DNA from: Verrucomicrobiota bacterium
Lineage (GTDB): Bacteria > Verrucomicrobiota > Verrucomicrobiia > Limisphaerales > UBA11320
Length of the DNA: 39,011 bases
Direction: 5' to 3'
Assembly: GCA_016199985.1 (NCBI GenBank)
Contig: JACQFQ010000078.1
Location: 1-39,011, forward strand
Both the position numbers and the translations under genes were made by a program. The notes beneath the pieces were generated by a model that saw only the letters and a program-made list of their open reading frames with translations, was not told where the DNA came from and made no database searches. Numbering within the stretch: the first letter of the stretch is position 1; the number at the start of each line of letters is the position of its first letter. Below, one piece after another: positions 1 to 8,070 of this stretch.

Positions 1-1486
1 CGATGACCACGGTGCCGCCTGTCTTTATGCGCACCAGCGACGAGGTCTGCTTGATATCGACCTCGGGCGCGGTGGTGCTCCCATCCGTGCTCTTCGCCGT
101 GGCGACCAGACGCGTGATGATCGGCGAGACATCCATCGTGATGAAACCGTCCTCCGAGATCTGCGGCGTGATGGACAGGATGGTGCCAATCGTCACGATC
201 TGGACCTGGATGGTGAAGCTTTGGACGGCGGCGCTTCCGCCCGCGGCGACCGTATCGGTCACCTTCCTGAAGAACGGACGATCCAAGCCCACCTTGATCA
301 TCGCCGCCTGGTTGTTCAGGGTTCGAATTCTTGGCTGGGAGACGATTCGCAAAGTTCCCATCTCCTTCAACGCGTCGACCACGGCGCGGGCTTCCTTGCG
401 TCCCATCGCCAGGGACAACGCGGGCGCGCCCGGCGTATTGCCCCCGATGGGACTGTCCACGATGTTGCGCGACGAGTGAATGAGCGTGGCGCCGCCGCCG
501 CTGTTGACGTAGTAGTCGCCCACCTTTCCCATCACATTCTGCCAGTCCACGCCGAGATGATACTCATCGTTCAGGACCACCTCAAAGATCCGCGCCTCGA
601 TGTCCACCTGGCGGTGCAAAGTCTTGCGAACGCCGCTGAGGTAGCGACGAATCCTGTCGAGGGTGGCTTTCTGATCGGTGACGAACACCTGGCCCGCGGT
701 CTTGTTGATCACGTATTTTCCCTTCGTCGAGATCAGGCTCTTCATCTGCTCGTCCAACTCCTCCCAGAATTTCACGGTATCGGTTTGGTTGATCGAAATG
801 CCCGCGCCGTCGCCGCCGCCGGGGCTGCCGCTCGATCCGGAGGAACCGGGCACGGCCGAGGAACCGCCGCCGGAGCCGCCTCCCGACGAGGAGCCGGAGG
901 AGATGTTCGCGGAACTGCTTCCTGTTCCACCACGAGTCATCCGCAGGTAGTCGAGGGTAAAGCTCTCGCTCATGACGCTCTTGACGCGAATCAACCCACG
1001 ATCGTATTCCGCGTAGTAGCCAAAAACCTCGAGCAGCGCGTCCATCGATTTATCGAGGCTGAGGTTCTTGAAGTCCACCGTCACGAGGCCGGTCACGTCC
1101 GGATCCGGAAGGATGTTGAGATCGAATGTTTTTGCGAAGAGAACCAGGGCGTCCTTTAACTCGAGGCCCCTGGCGCTGAAGCTATAGGTCTTGTCGCCGC
1201 CCGGAATCCCTTCCGCCGCGGCCTTCGAATCCTTCGGAATCAGGCTGGTTCTTGGCGGCTCGGCAAATGGCGGCGTTTCGGTCGTGGTCCTGGGAGTGGC
1301 GGGCTGAGCGAACTCGCTTTCCATCCGCGGGGGCGGTTTCGACGCCGGGGCCAGCGCCGCGGGGTCCGGCTCCTTCGGCTTCACTTTCGTCGTTTGGCAA
1401 CCCGGGGCGATCGCCAGGGCCATTGTCGCCAACACCACCGCCCAAACTCGAGTGCGAGTCCATTGTTGGGAGAGGTTTCGATTCAT
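1..1486 (-). CDS. Type IV pilus/MSHA-type secretin (PilQ/MshL/GspD family), 3' end outside window
   Basis: Outer-membrane secretin that would form the gated pore through which the pilus or pseudopilus passes. The reading frame starts at ATG 1484-1486 and is still open at the left edge (about 495 codons seen), so the end of the secretin barrel is missing. The N-terminus has a hydrophobic stretch followed by a lipobox ending APGC at Cys30, so it is probably a lipoprotein, as MshL is. A short secretin N-domain lies at about residues 100-170. It is followed by a Ser/Gly-rich linker at about 182-232, a second N-domain (INKTAGQVFVTD), and then the secretin domain starting near VDIEARIFEVVLND and continuing through QPRIRTLNNQAA and ISEDGFITMDVSPIITR. 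It is the last visible gene of the pilus operon, 50 bp after the PilP-like gene. Family assignment is firm; the choice between the MshL and GspD names is not. Confidence 0.9.
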   Translation of the reverse strand, partial: MNRNLSQQWTRTRVWAVVLATMALAIAPGCQTTKVKPKEPDPAALAPASKPPPRMESEFAQPATPRTTTETPPFAEPPRTSLIPKDSKAAAEGIPGGDKTYSFSARGLELKDALVLFAKTFDLNILPDPDVTGLVTVDFKNLSLDKSMDALLEVFGYYAEYDRGLIRVKSVMSESFTLDYLRMTRGGTGSSSANISSGSSSGGGSGGGSSAVPGSSGSSGSPGGGDGAGISINQTDTVKFWEELDEQMKSLISTKGKYVINKTAGQVFVTDQKATLDRIRRYLSGVRKTLHRQVDIEARIFEVVLNDEYHLGVDWQNVMGKVGDYYVNSGGGATLIHSSRNIVDSPIGGNTPGAPALSLAMGRKEARAVVDALKEMGTLRIVSQPRIRTLNNQAAMIKVGLDRPFFRKVTDTVAAGGSAAVQSFTIQVQIVTIGTILSITPQISEDGFITMDVSPIITRLVATAKSTDGSTTAPEVDIKQTSSLVRIKTGGTVVI

Positions 1487-1535
1487 GATCAGTGCTTGTC
1501 TTTGTCTAAAGGTCGATGGCCGGATGGGTTCCATT

Positions 1536-2156
1536 TCAGGGCTTCTTGGGGTCCGAAAGCGTGCTCTGCAGAGGAGGCTTCGATGCGTCGGATTCAGGGC
1601 TTGGACTCGGGGCGGCGCTTGAGAAATCCAGGCGAAGCACCTTGCGCTGGCCGTAGCCGGACACCACAACCTCGTCCCGCGAAACTTGCTGGATGGAGTA
1701 TCCCTGCAGTTCATCGCCCTTGCCGACCACGATCCGGTTGATCACGGCGAGGCCGACGCCTCGATGGATGCTGATGGCCTGGAGTTCGAGCGCGGGAGGG
1801 CCCGCCCCCCCGTTCGTGTCTCCGACGGCGAGCGACGGATCCACGCTCGGCTTCGGAGGAGGGGCGAACGGGTCCCGACGCGGGAGGGACTCCTCGGTAG
1901 TTTGCTTCCAGGTCGCGATATCCGGGCTGGGGATCCAGCGGTTCACGATCATGGCGATGTATTTGTCCTTCTGCGACGTCGCGCCTCTCCCCGCCGGGTC
2001 CTGCGCGTCCCCGGCCGCGGTAGGAGAGTCAGGGTTGGCGCGGGCGTTGACGAGTTGGTCGCCCCTCCACTGGCCGCGGAAGCTGCTGGCGACCGTCGCC
2101 AGCGCGACGAGAGACAGGGCCGCGACGACAAACTTATTTTCCAGAATGTTTCTCAT
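1536..2156 (-). CDS. PilP/GspC/MshK-like inner-membrane pilus assembly protein
   Basis: Probable link between the inner-membrane alignment complex and the secretin. The 206-residue protein has one N-terminal membrane segment (about residues 8-26), a low-complexity periplasmic linker, then the RRDPFAPP motif typical of PilP and GspC proteins. The C-terminal part matches the PilP/GspC beta-domain pattern: LQAISIHRGVGLAVINRIVV, then GDELQGYSIQQVSRDEVVV. Its ATG overlaps the end of the upstream PilO-like gene by 23 bp and the secretin gene follows 50 bp later, which is the standard pilMNOPQ order. Family is inferred from motif and position. The C-terminal tail is Pro/Ser-rich and carries no recognisable domain. 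Confidence 0.75.
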   Translation of the reverse strand: MRNILENKFVVAALSLVALATVASSFRGQWRGDQLVNARANPDSPTAAGDAQDPAGRGATSQKDKYIAMIVNRWIPSPDIATWKQTTEESLPRRDPFAPPPKPSVDPSLAVGDTNGGAGPPALELQAISIHRGVGLAVINRIVVGKGDELQGYSIQQVSRDEVVVSGYGQRKVLRLDFSSAAPSPSPESDASKPPLQSTLSDPKKP

Positions 2157-2832
2157 CGCCTTTGCGAACCCAGAATTGGAGTTCCAGCTGGGCGGAGGCC
2201 GCGCCGTTGCGGTCCGCCGCCACCGATATTGCGGAGATCTCCACCTTGTTCGTCAGTTCGTCGAGCTTCGCCAAGAACGGCAGCAACCTTGAATACATGG
2301 GCGTGGCGTTGGTGCGGCCTTTCTGAACGAGCGGCTGGATGCGAACGAGGGACGAGTGGATGGTCACTTGAGGCACGATCGGCGCGCGCTCGGACGCCGC
2401 CAGGTTGCTGACCTCGGCCTGGAGCCCGGACGCCTTGGCCATCTTTTCGATCACGGACGCCAGACTCACCAACTGGTCCTTGTCCTGGATCAGGAACCGT
2501 CGCGCCAGGGCGACCTGATTGTTGAGAACCGCCTGATCGATGGCTTCGTGCTGCGCGGCCTCATCCGCGGCTTTCTGTGTCTCCTCCAGGCTCGATCGCG
2601 CGGACACCAGCCGCTTCTCGAGGGTCCGAGGCAACTCCGCCACCAGAACCCAAAGGATGAGCCCGACGGAGGCCGCTCCCACGCTCGAAAGCGCAGGCAG
2701 CGATGTGAGCACCAGCTCGCAGCGCTCGCCAAAGGTGCGAACCACCCGCGTCGCCCGCCGGCCCGCCTTGGCGCCCGTCTCGGCAGCGGCAGGATGGGAC
2801 GAACCCTCCGGGGATCTCGGCTCGGGAGTCAT
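2134..2832 (-). CDS. PilO/GspM-like pilus assembly protein
   Basis: A bitopic inner-membrane protein of 232 residues. After about 45 basic and Pro/Ala-rich cytoplasmic residues there is one membrane helix (LSSVGAASVGLILWVLVAEL). A coiled coil follows (about 70-120, rich in E, K, Q and A), then a small periplasmic domain that ends in a beta-strand pattern (VEISAISVAADRNGAASAQLELQFWV). This layout is that of PilO/GspM, which pairs with PilN in the alignment complex. The ATG overlaps the stop of the PilM-PilN-like gene by 4 bp (ATGA), so translation is probably coupled. Sequence alone is weakly diagnostic in this family, and the call rests heavily on position and topology. Confidence 0.7.
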   Translation of the reverse strand: MTPEPRSPEGSSHPAAAETGAKAGRRATRVVRTFGERCELVLTSLPALSSVGAASVGLILWVLVAELPRTLEKRLVSARSSLEETQKAADEAAQHEAIDQAVLNNQVALARRFLIQDKDQLVSLASVIEKMAKASGLQAEVSNLAASERAPIVPQVTIHSSLVRIQPLVQKGRTNATPMYSRLLPFLAKLDELTNKVEISAISVAADRNGAASAQLELQFWVRKGDEKHSGK

Positions 2833-4340
2833 GGAATATAACCGTCGATGAAGAAGACCTTCTCATCCGTCGCCTCGGCGAGGACGTTGGGCACTCTCCG
2901 AATCTCGGCGCCCCCCTCCTGCAAGAGCGCTGTTCGACTGCTGGACACAGTGACCATCTTGAATGGCCCGCCGAGGAACTGCTTTTCAAGATCCGCCAAG
3001 CCCCGGAGATGTTCGTCGGCGGGGTCGCGCTGACGGCCCTCCAGACGCACCATCCAGCGATTTGAAGCCTGGGTGAGCTCCATCCGGCTGACGACAAAGC
3101 GATCGGGAAGCGAAGCGCCGAGGTAGCGACAAAAGAGGCTCGCGATGGCTGGATCATCGGGATTCCCCACGGAGGCCACGAGGGCCTTTTTCTCGAGCGT
3201 CTCGTGCCACAGCCTGATGTTCTCGTCATTCCGCAGCTTGACCTCCTCGGCCCGCGCCTGGAGCGACTGCAGCTCGGCGTCGCGTTGGCGCGCGAGATGA
3301 TTCACATAGCCCCAGAACCCAAGGGCGAAGAGGAGGCAGGCGGCGACGCTCAGCGCGAGAACCCGGCGCTGATGGACATCCCCTCCGGTGATCTGCGCCA
3401 ACAGGCTTCCGGGGGAGCGCGCGGTCATCGCGGCGGCTTCGATCAAGAAAAGATGAGCTGCCTGATCCGGAGGCGCGGTCTCCATCCGCATCCCGTCGGG
3501 CAGCTTGACGTCGGCGAACGTTTTCCTGGCCTCCTCCCCCAAAACCCAAAGGGTTCTCAGCTGCGTCTCAAACTGCTGCTGGCAGAAAAGCCTCGTTCGA
3601 TTCAGCTCCTGCTCCAGACGGTCGGCGGCTCGTGTGGCCGCCTTCGCCACGCGGAGCTGCAGGCCGGCCGGACTGGCTTCGGCGACGGGCGCGACGGCGA
3701 CCAAGGCCACAGACCTCGCGAACATGAGATGCCCATTCCCACGCGCGGCGGTCAGGGACAGGATCCCGGCCGCGTCACTGGTGATGAGGGATGGCGAGCT
3801 GGCGTCATTGCTCAACCGGGGCAGGCATCGCGCCAGGACGGTCGCCGCGGAAAACACGCCCGCGAGCCTCAAGCCCTCGCCCGCAAACGCGTCCCGGATC
3901 GTCACCACCCATTCGCGCGGGAAAACCGTGAGGAGAAACCGCTGGCCGGTCTTCACCGGGATGGCTTGATGAATCCCCCAAACCGGCTCCTGATCTTCGA
4001 AGAACCGGCTCTTGAGGACCTGACGTTCAATGAACCGTCGAATCGTTTTCTGCCTGCCGGCAGGCGCCTCTTGAAGGTGATAGACCAGCTTTCGATCCTC
4101 GATCACCATGACGGCCTCGCGGCCGTGGAATTGAGTCCCGACAACCGCGGCAGGAAGCGCCAGGGCAAAATCATCCACCGTTTCCACAGGCGCCGAACTC
4201 GTCCATTCCGTGAGAACTTTTCGGCCAGCCACCTGCGCGGCGGACAAGGCGCCGTTCATCCACTGAATCACCAATACATTGCGGCTCATTTGTTGAAGCA
4301 AGCCACGCCCGACGATCGCGCCGAAATTCGAACGCGCCAT
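2829..4340 (-). CDS. PilM-PilN fusion (GspL-like) pilus assembly protein
   Basis: The first 320 or so residues look like the actin-fold cytoplasmic domain of PilM/GspL (RNVLVIQWMNGALSAAQVAG at the start, then an ATPase-fold pattern up to HLFLIEAAAMTAR). A membrane helix at about 323-343 (VLALSVAACLLFALGFWGYV) leads into a coiled coil (LARQRDAELQSLQARAEEV). The C-terminal periplasmic ferredoxin-like part is PilN-like (FVVSRMELTQASNRWMVRLE). PilM and PilN are separate genes in most type IV pilus loci but one polypeptide in GspL, so this gene has the type II secretion layout. I chose the ATG at 4338-4340; a TTG sits directly before it. About 120 bp without a gene separate it from the upstream pilin-like gene. 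The function in the inner-membrane platform is inferred. Confidence 0.8.
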   Translation of the reverse strand: MARSNFGAIVGRGLLQQMSRNVLVIQWMNGALSAAQVAGRKVLTEWTSSAPVETVDDFALALPAAVVGTQFHGREAVMVIEDRKLVYHLQEAPAGRQKTIRRFIERQVLKSRFFEDQEPVWGIHQAIPVKTGQRFLLTVFPREWVVTIRDAFAGEGLRLAGVFSAATVLARCLPRLSNDASSPSLITSDAAGILSLTAARGNGHLMFARSVALVAVAPVAEASPAGLQLRVAKAATRAADRLEQELNRTRLFCQQQFETQLRTLWVLGEEARKTFADVKLPDGMRMETAPPDQAAHLFLIEAAAMTARSPGSLLAQITGGDVHQRRVLALSVAACLLFALGFWGYVNHLARQRDAELQSLQARAEEVKLRNDENIRLWHETLEKKALVASVGNPDDPAIASLFCRYLGASLPDRFVVSRMELTQASNRWMVRLEGRQRDPADEHLRGLADLEKQFLGGPFKMVTVSSSRTALLQEGGAEIRRVPNVLAEATDEKVFFIDGYIP

Positions 4341-4460
4341 CAACTCGGCAGACTCTGCCGCGTGCTTGAAGACCTGCGCAAACCAAGCAGGTCCAAAGCC
4401 AAGGCGCTGAAGAGAATGAGCGAGGAAGGGAGAAGGAACCCCAGTCGATCCGGGCGGCGT

Positions 4461-5939
4461 TTACTGCGGCACCTGGTTCAGAACCAAGCCCTGCACTTGC
4501 GCGAGCGATAGGGCTTTGTCAAAAAGGAGCACCTCATCGAGGTCGCCGTGGAAGCTATTCCCGCTGGCGTCAAAGATGGATCCGCCGCCGATCCGGAAGC
4601 TGTTCCCCGACGCGCCATAGGTCCCGCCACCCGGCGGCCCGCCGCCGGTCTTGACCAACACGCCATCCAAGTAGATCTGCAGCACGGATCCATTCCCAGT
4701 GATGGCCACGTGATGCCACTGGTTCACCGGATGCGGATAGGCGACCGAGGCCGACCCCGCCGTGGTGGTCGTGACTTGAAGGCTGTTGCCAGCGCCCAGC
4801 CCAAACTGGACAACTCCTCCCTGACCGCAGAGAGCCCATGTGGTGAGCGCGCTGGAAGCCGGCTTCATCCAGCAGGCCATTGTGAACTGACTGAGGCTGT
4901 TCATGAGGCTCGATCGTGTATCGAGGAAATCGTCCACCCCGTCGAAGACCAGGCCTATGTTGTTGGTGGCGTAGCCCGGCCAGGACGGACTGATGGGCCC
5001 CTGTGTCAGAAGACCGCACCCGTTGGTGGTCCCCGCGTCGCCCGCCGGAGCAAGCTTGCCCGTGTTCGTGGCAACGACGCTCACGCCTCCGTCGAAACGC
5101 CACCATCCGATCGGCTCGTAGGGCGAGGCGAGATCGAAGCTGGCATCCCCGTTCACGACGTGCCGGCGCACCAGTTGCGTGTTGGTGAGCGCGAACAAGT
5201 CCAGCGCGGCGCCCTTGAGGAAGTAGCGTTGCAGCGACCCGGGGACGCTTGTGAGCGGCCTGCCTGGAATCGCGTACGCGAGCTTCCGGAATGTCAGCAG
5301 GGAGAACACGGAACGCAAATCGACCTTCGCGACATGCAGCGCGCCGCCGCGTCCGGCCCAAGCGGGGCTCACAGTGGACAGAGGCGAGTTGCCCGTTCCG
5401 TCGGGGGTCCAGTCCCAAAGGTTGTTGAAGAGAGCCGCCGGGATGGCGCCGCTGGCAAAGGGCAACGGCAATGTGCCCACGCTGCTGCTTGCGATCAGGA
5501 TCCGCGTGTTCAAGCCCGGCTCCTGGCCCAATAGCGGATCCAGCCCGAGGGGCGCCTGATTGTAGGGCAGAAGCGGCGCGCCAGTGGCCGGCTGGAACGC
5601 CGGGTCGATAAGAAAGACGCGACGCGTGTTCACGCTCGTCGGAAATTGGGGAAACACCTGGAGCACGCTGACAACGTCGCTGCCGAGTTGATCGGCGGCC
5701 GTCGCGGCCCAGGTCGCGGCCCCGGGGATCACCTGCGTGCGGGGGACCGACCGCTCCACAGCGGAGGCGATCTCCTGAACCTTTTGGTCTTCGTCCTCCG
5801 CTTTCTCGCGCGCCTGGGTCGTGATGAAGCTCGGCGCGAGCGCGGTCGCGACCGCCACCATCCCACCCAGCAACACCAACACCCAGATCATGCTCAGTCC
5901 GGTCTCTCGTCCTCGGGTCGTTGGAGGCGAAGTTCTCAT
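4461..5939 (-). CDS. Pilin-like protein with C-terminal LamG/concanavalin-like domain
   Basis: A 492-residue protein with a pilin-like N-terminus: a short basic leader, then G14-LSMIWVLVLLGGMVAVATAL, followed by a helix (AREKAEDEDQKVQEIASAVE). The usual Glu at mature position 5 is replaced by Trp, as happens in minor pilins of the PilX/MshP or GspK type. The middle (about 80-320) parallels the neighbouring pseudopilin (TQVIPGAATWAATAADQLG and VFLIDPAFQPATGAP match segments there). The last 160 residues are a LamG fold: GLVFDGVDDFLDTR, FTMACWMKP, HHVAITGNGSVLQIYLDGVL and GDLDEVLLFDKALS. It starts 16 bp after the pseudopilin gene. It is likely a pilus-tip or initiating minor pilin with a carbohydrate- or ligand-binding head. 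That role is inferred. Confidence 0.8.
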   Translation of the reverse strand: MRTSPPTTRGRETGLSMIWVLVLLGGMVAVATALAPSFITTQAREKAEDEDQKVQEIASAVERSVPRTQVIPGAATWAATAADQLGSDVVSVLQVFPQFPTSVNTRRVFLIDPAFQPATGAPLLPYNQAPLGLDPLLGQEPGLNTRILIASSSVGTLPLPFASGAIPAALFNNLWDWTPDGTGNSPLSTVSPAWAGRGGALHVAKVDLRSVFSLLTFRKLAYAIPGRPLTSVPGSLQRYFLKGAALDLFALTNTQLVRRHVVNGDASFDLASPYEPIGWWRFDGGVSVVATNTGKLAPAGDAGTTNGCGLLTQGPISPSWPGYATNNIGLVFDGVDDFLDTRSSLMNSLSQFTMACWMKPASSALTTWALCGQGGVVQFGLGAGNSLQVTTTTAGSASVAYPHPVNQWHHVAITGNGSVLQIYLDGVLVKTGGGPPGGGTYGASGNSFRIGGGSIFDASGNSFHGDLDEVLLFDKALSLAQVQGLVLNQVPQ

Positions 5940-5955
5940 AACCCGATCGAAAGGA

Positions 5956-6846
5956 TCATGGTATCCGCCACCGCGGCGGATTCCCGTCGTAGATGAAGTT
6001 CACGTCGCTCTTCAGGGTGTGGGAGATGCAGAGCTCGTCCGGGTTGACGGGCACCGAGACATAGGGCGTGTCGTGTCGATAGAGCCGGATCGTCGTGCCC
6101 CGGACGTAGTAGCTGTCCACCGCGTTGGTGACATCGAACGGGTAGGTTGACGCGAGGTTGAATTTTCCGAATGGAATATTCGTGGGAAAGTTAGAATTGC
6201 TGACGGTGACGCGATAGAACTCGTCGGCGAGGTTGACGCGCTGAACGTGGAGGTGCTCTCCCTGTCCATCCCAAGCCGCCGGCCAGCCGGTCGGAGGAAG
6301 CTTCGTGAAAGGGTTCAGGGTCCAGTTCCACACGTTGTCGAACAGCGCGCAATTGGCCGCGGTGTTCGCCGCCTTGCCTCCGGCGATCGGGAGCGCAAGT
6401 CCCCTCTTCGTCGAGCTGACGAGCATCACGCGGGCGTTGGTGGGCGCGAGCGCTCCCGCCGAAGTCGGCGTGAACACCGGGTCCGCGCCCGTGGAGGGGG
6501 AGAAGCGAGGATCGATCACCATAATCCGCTGGCTCGTGGCGGGGTTGTTCGGATCGGCGTAGAGGACTTCGGCGGGGTTGAGCCCCGTTGCCGTCGCGAC
6601 GCTGGCCGACCAGGTGACTCCTCCCGGGATGGTCTGCGTGTTGCGCAGGGATTGACGCAGGCCCTGGGCGAGCGTCTCCAGGCTCTTGCCCTCCTTGATC
6701 GAGACGTTGTCCACGATCTTTCGGATGAAGTTGGGACCGACGACCGCCACGAGCACGCTGATGACGGCGAGAACGCCCACCATCTCGATCAGCGAGAAAG
6801 CCTCCCGTTCGCCTCGAGGCCGCTGAGATGGACGCGCGCGGTTCAT
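5956..6846 (-). CDS. Prepilin/pseudopilin (GspG/GspH class), long C-terminal domain
   Basis: A 296-residue prepilin. The leader ends at Ala16 and is followed by FSLIEMVGVLAVISVLVAVV, the class III pilin signature with Glu at mature position 5. It should be cut and N-methylated by a PilD/GspO-type peptidase, which is not in the window. The globular part contains NTQTIPGGVTWSASVATATG and RIMVIDPRFSPSTGADPV, segments shared with the next gene downstream, so the two are paralogous over this stretch. The start at 6846 was chosen because its ATG overlaps the stop of the GspF gene by 4 bp (ATGA) and places the pilin motif near the N-terminus. The frame stays open further upstream, but only as antisense-free overlap with gspF. 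At nearly 300 residues it is about twice the length of a usual GspG. Confidence 0.85.
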   Translation of the reverse strand: MNRARPSQRPRGEREAFSLIEMVGVLAVISVLVAVVGPNFIRKIVDNVSIKEGKSLETLAQGLRQSLRNTQTIPGGVTWSASVATATGLNPAEVLYADPNNPATSQRIMVIDPRFSPSTGADPVFTPTSAGALAPTNARVMLVSSTKRGLALPIAGGKAANTAANCALFDNVWNWTLNPFTKLPPTGWPAAWDGQGEHLHVQRVNLADEFYRVTVSNSNFPTNIPFGKFNLASTYPFDVTNAVDSYYVRGTTIRLYRHDTPYVSVPVNPDELCISHTLKSDVNFIYDGNPPRWRIP

Positions 6847-8057
6847 CGGACGGTGATCAGGCTGACGATCGGCAGAAACACGGCCATGGCGATCCCCCCG
6901 ATGAACACGACCAACCCGAGGATCATCAACGGCTCGAAGAGGCTGAACATGCGCTTGACCAAGCGCGGCAGCATCTCGTCGTAATACTGGGCCACATTGT
7001 CGAGGGCCGTCCCCAGGCTGCCGGTGGTTTCGCCGACGGCGACCATTTGGATGACCAGGCGGGAAAAAACAGGGTGAGCGGACATGGCGGTGTGCATCTG
7101 CTTGCCCTCGCTCACGGCCTTCCTGAGGTCCCCGACGGCCCGCTCCAGGACATGATTGCCGACAAGCTCCCCCACGAGGGCCAGCGCCTCGAGAAGCGGG
7201 ATTCCCGAGGTGTAGACGATGGAGAGGTTCTGCGCGAACCGGGAGAGCCCGATCATGTGATAGAGCCGCCCAACAATCGGAATCTTGAGCTTCACGACAT
7301 CGGTGAAGTAGGCGAAGCCTTTCCAGTGCCGCACCGCGGCGCTGTAAGCCGCGACCGCCCCAAAGACAAAGACAATCACGACAAGCCAGCGCTGAACGAA
7401 GAATTGGCTGATATCCATCACGATCTGGGTGACCGTGGGGAGCGGGACGTTCATCTCGGCCAGCAGCTTGCCAAACCTGGGAATCACGAAGGTGAAAACG
7501 AGCAGCACGAACAGGAGGGCGGCTATCAGGATGAAGCAGGGATACACCAACGCCTGCTTCACATCGCCCATCATCTTGTCCTGCCACTCCAGATAGCGCC
7601 TCACCTGCTGGCAGCTCTCGGCGAGCCTGCCGCTGGCCTCCCCCGCCTTCAGGATGTTCACGACCAACCTGGAGAAAACCCGAGGGTGGCACGACATGGC
7701 CTCGCTCAACGACTGCCCCGCCTGGACCCTTTCGGTGAGATCGATCACAACTTGGCGCATCGCCGGACTGCCGCTATCGACGGTCTCGTTCGAGAGCGCG
7801 TTGAAAAGCGGTATGCCGGCGCGCAGCTGCATGGAGAGCTGGAGAAAAAACTCCGTCAGCAACCGGCTGGGGACGCGCTTTCCGCCGCGGGCTCCCAAGC
7901 CCCGGGCGCGGCGCATCGTTCGCACCTCCTTCAGATCCGCGACCCAGTGGCCCATCTTGCGAAGACGCCCCTCCAGCGCGGATTCCGACACCGCCTCCTC
8001 GCGGCCCGTGTACTCACGACCCGCTTCGTTGATGGCGACGAAGGTAAAGACAGGCAT
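6843..8057 (-). CDS. Type II secretion/type IV pilus inner-membrane platform protein (GspF/PilC)
   Basis: Polytopic platform protein on which the assembly ATPase acts. At 404 residues it has the normal family length. It opens with the short PilC/GspF N-terminal segment (MPVFTFVAINEAGREYTGRE) and contains two copies of the GspF helical domain. The first is around LLTEFFLQLSMQLRAGIPLF to GEASGRLAESCQQVRRYLE; the second is around RFAQNLSIVYTSGIPLLEAL to GETTGSLGTALDNVAQYYD. Three membrane helices are seen: one after the first domain (ILIAALLFVLLVFTFVIP), one at WLVVIVFVFGAVAAYSAAV, and one at the C-terminus (PLMILGLVVFIGGIAMAVFL). It starts 13 bp after the ATPase gene. Confidence 0.95.
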   Translation of the reverse strand: MPVFTFVAINEAGREYTGREEAVSESALEGRLRKMGHWVADLKEVRTMRRARGLGARGGKRVPSRLLTEFFLQLSMQLRAGIPLFNALSNETVDSGSPAMRQVVIDLTERVQAGQSLSEAMSCHPRVFSRLVVNILKAGEASGRLAESCQQVRRYLEWQDKMMGDVKQALVYPCFILIAALLFVLLVFTFVIPRFGKLLAEMNVPLPTVTQIVMDISQFFVQRWLVVIVFVFGAVAAYSAAVRHWKGFAYFTDVVKLKIPIVGRLYHMIGLSRFAQNLSIVYTSGIPLLEALALVGELVGNHVLERAVGDLRKAVSEGKQMHTAMSAHPVFSRLVIQMVAVGETTGSLGTALDNVAQYYDEMLPRLVKRMFSLFEPLMILGLVVFIGGIAMAVFLPIVSLITVR

Positions 8058-8070
8058 GGCAACAGGCGCG

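Noticed and set aside
221..1159. A 312-codon open frame on the plus strand at the left edge
   Set aside because: It is antisense to the secretin, whose minus-strand frame has clear N-domain and secretin motifs and no stop over 1486 bases.
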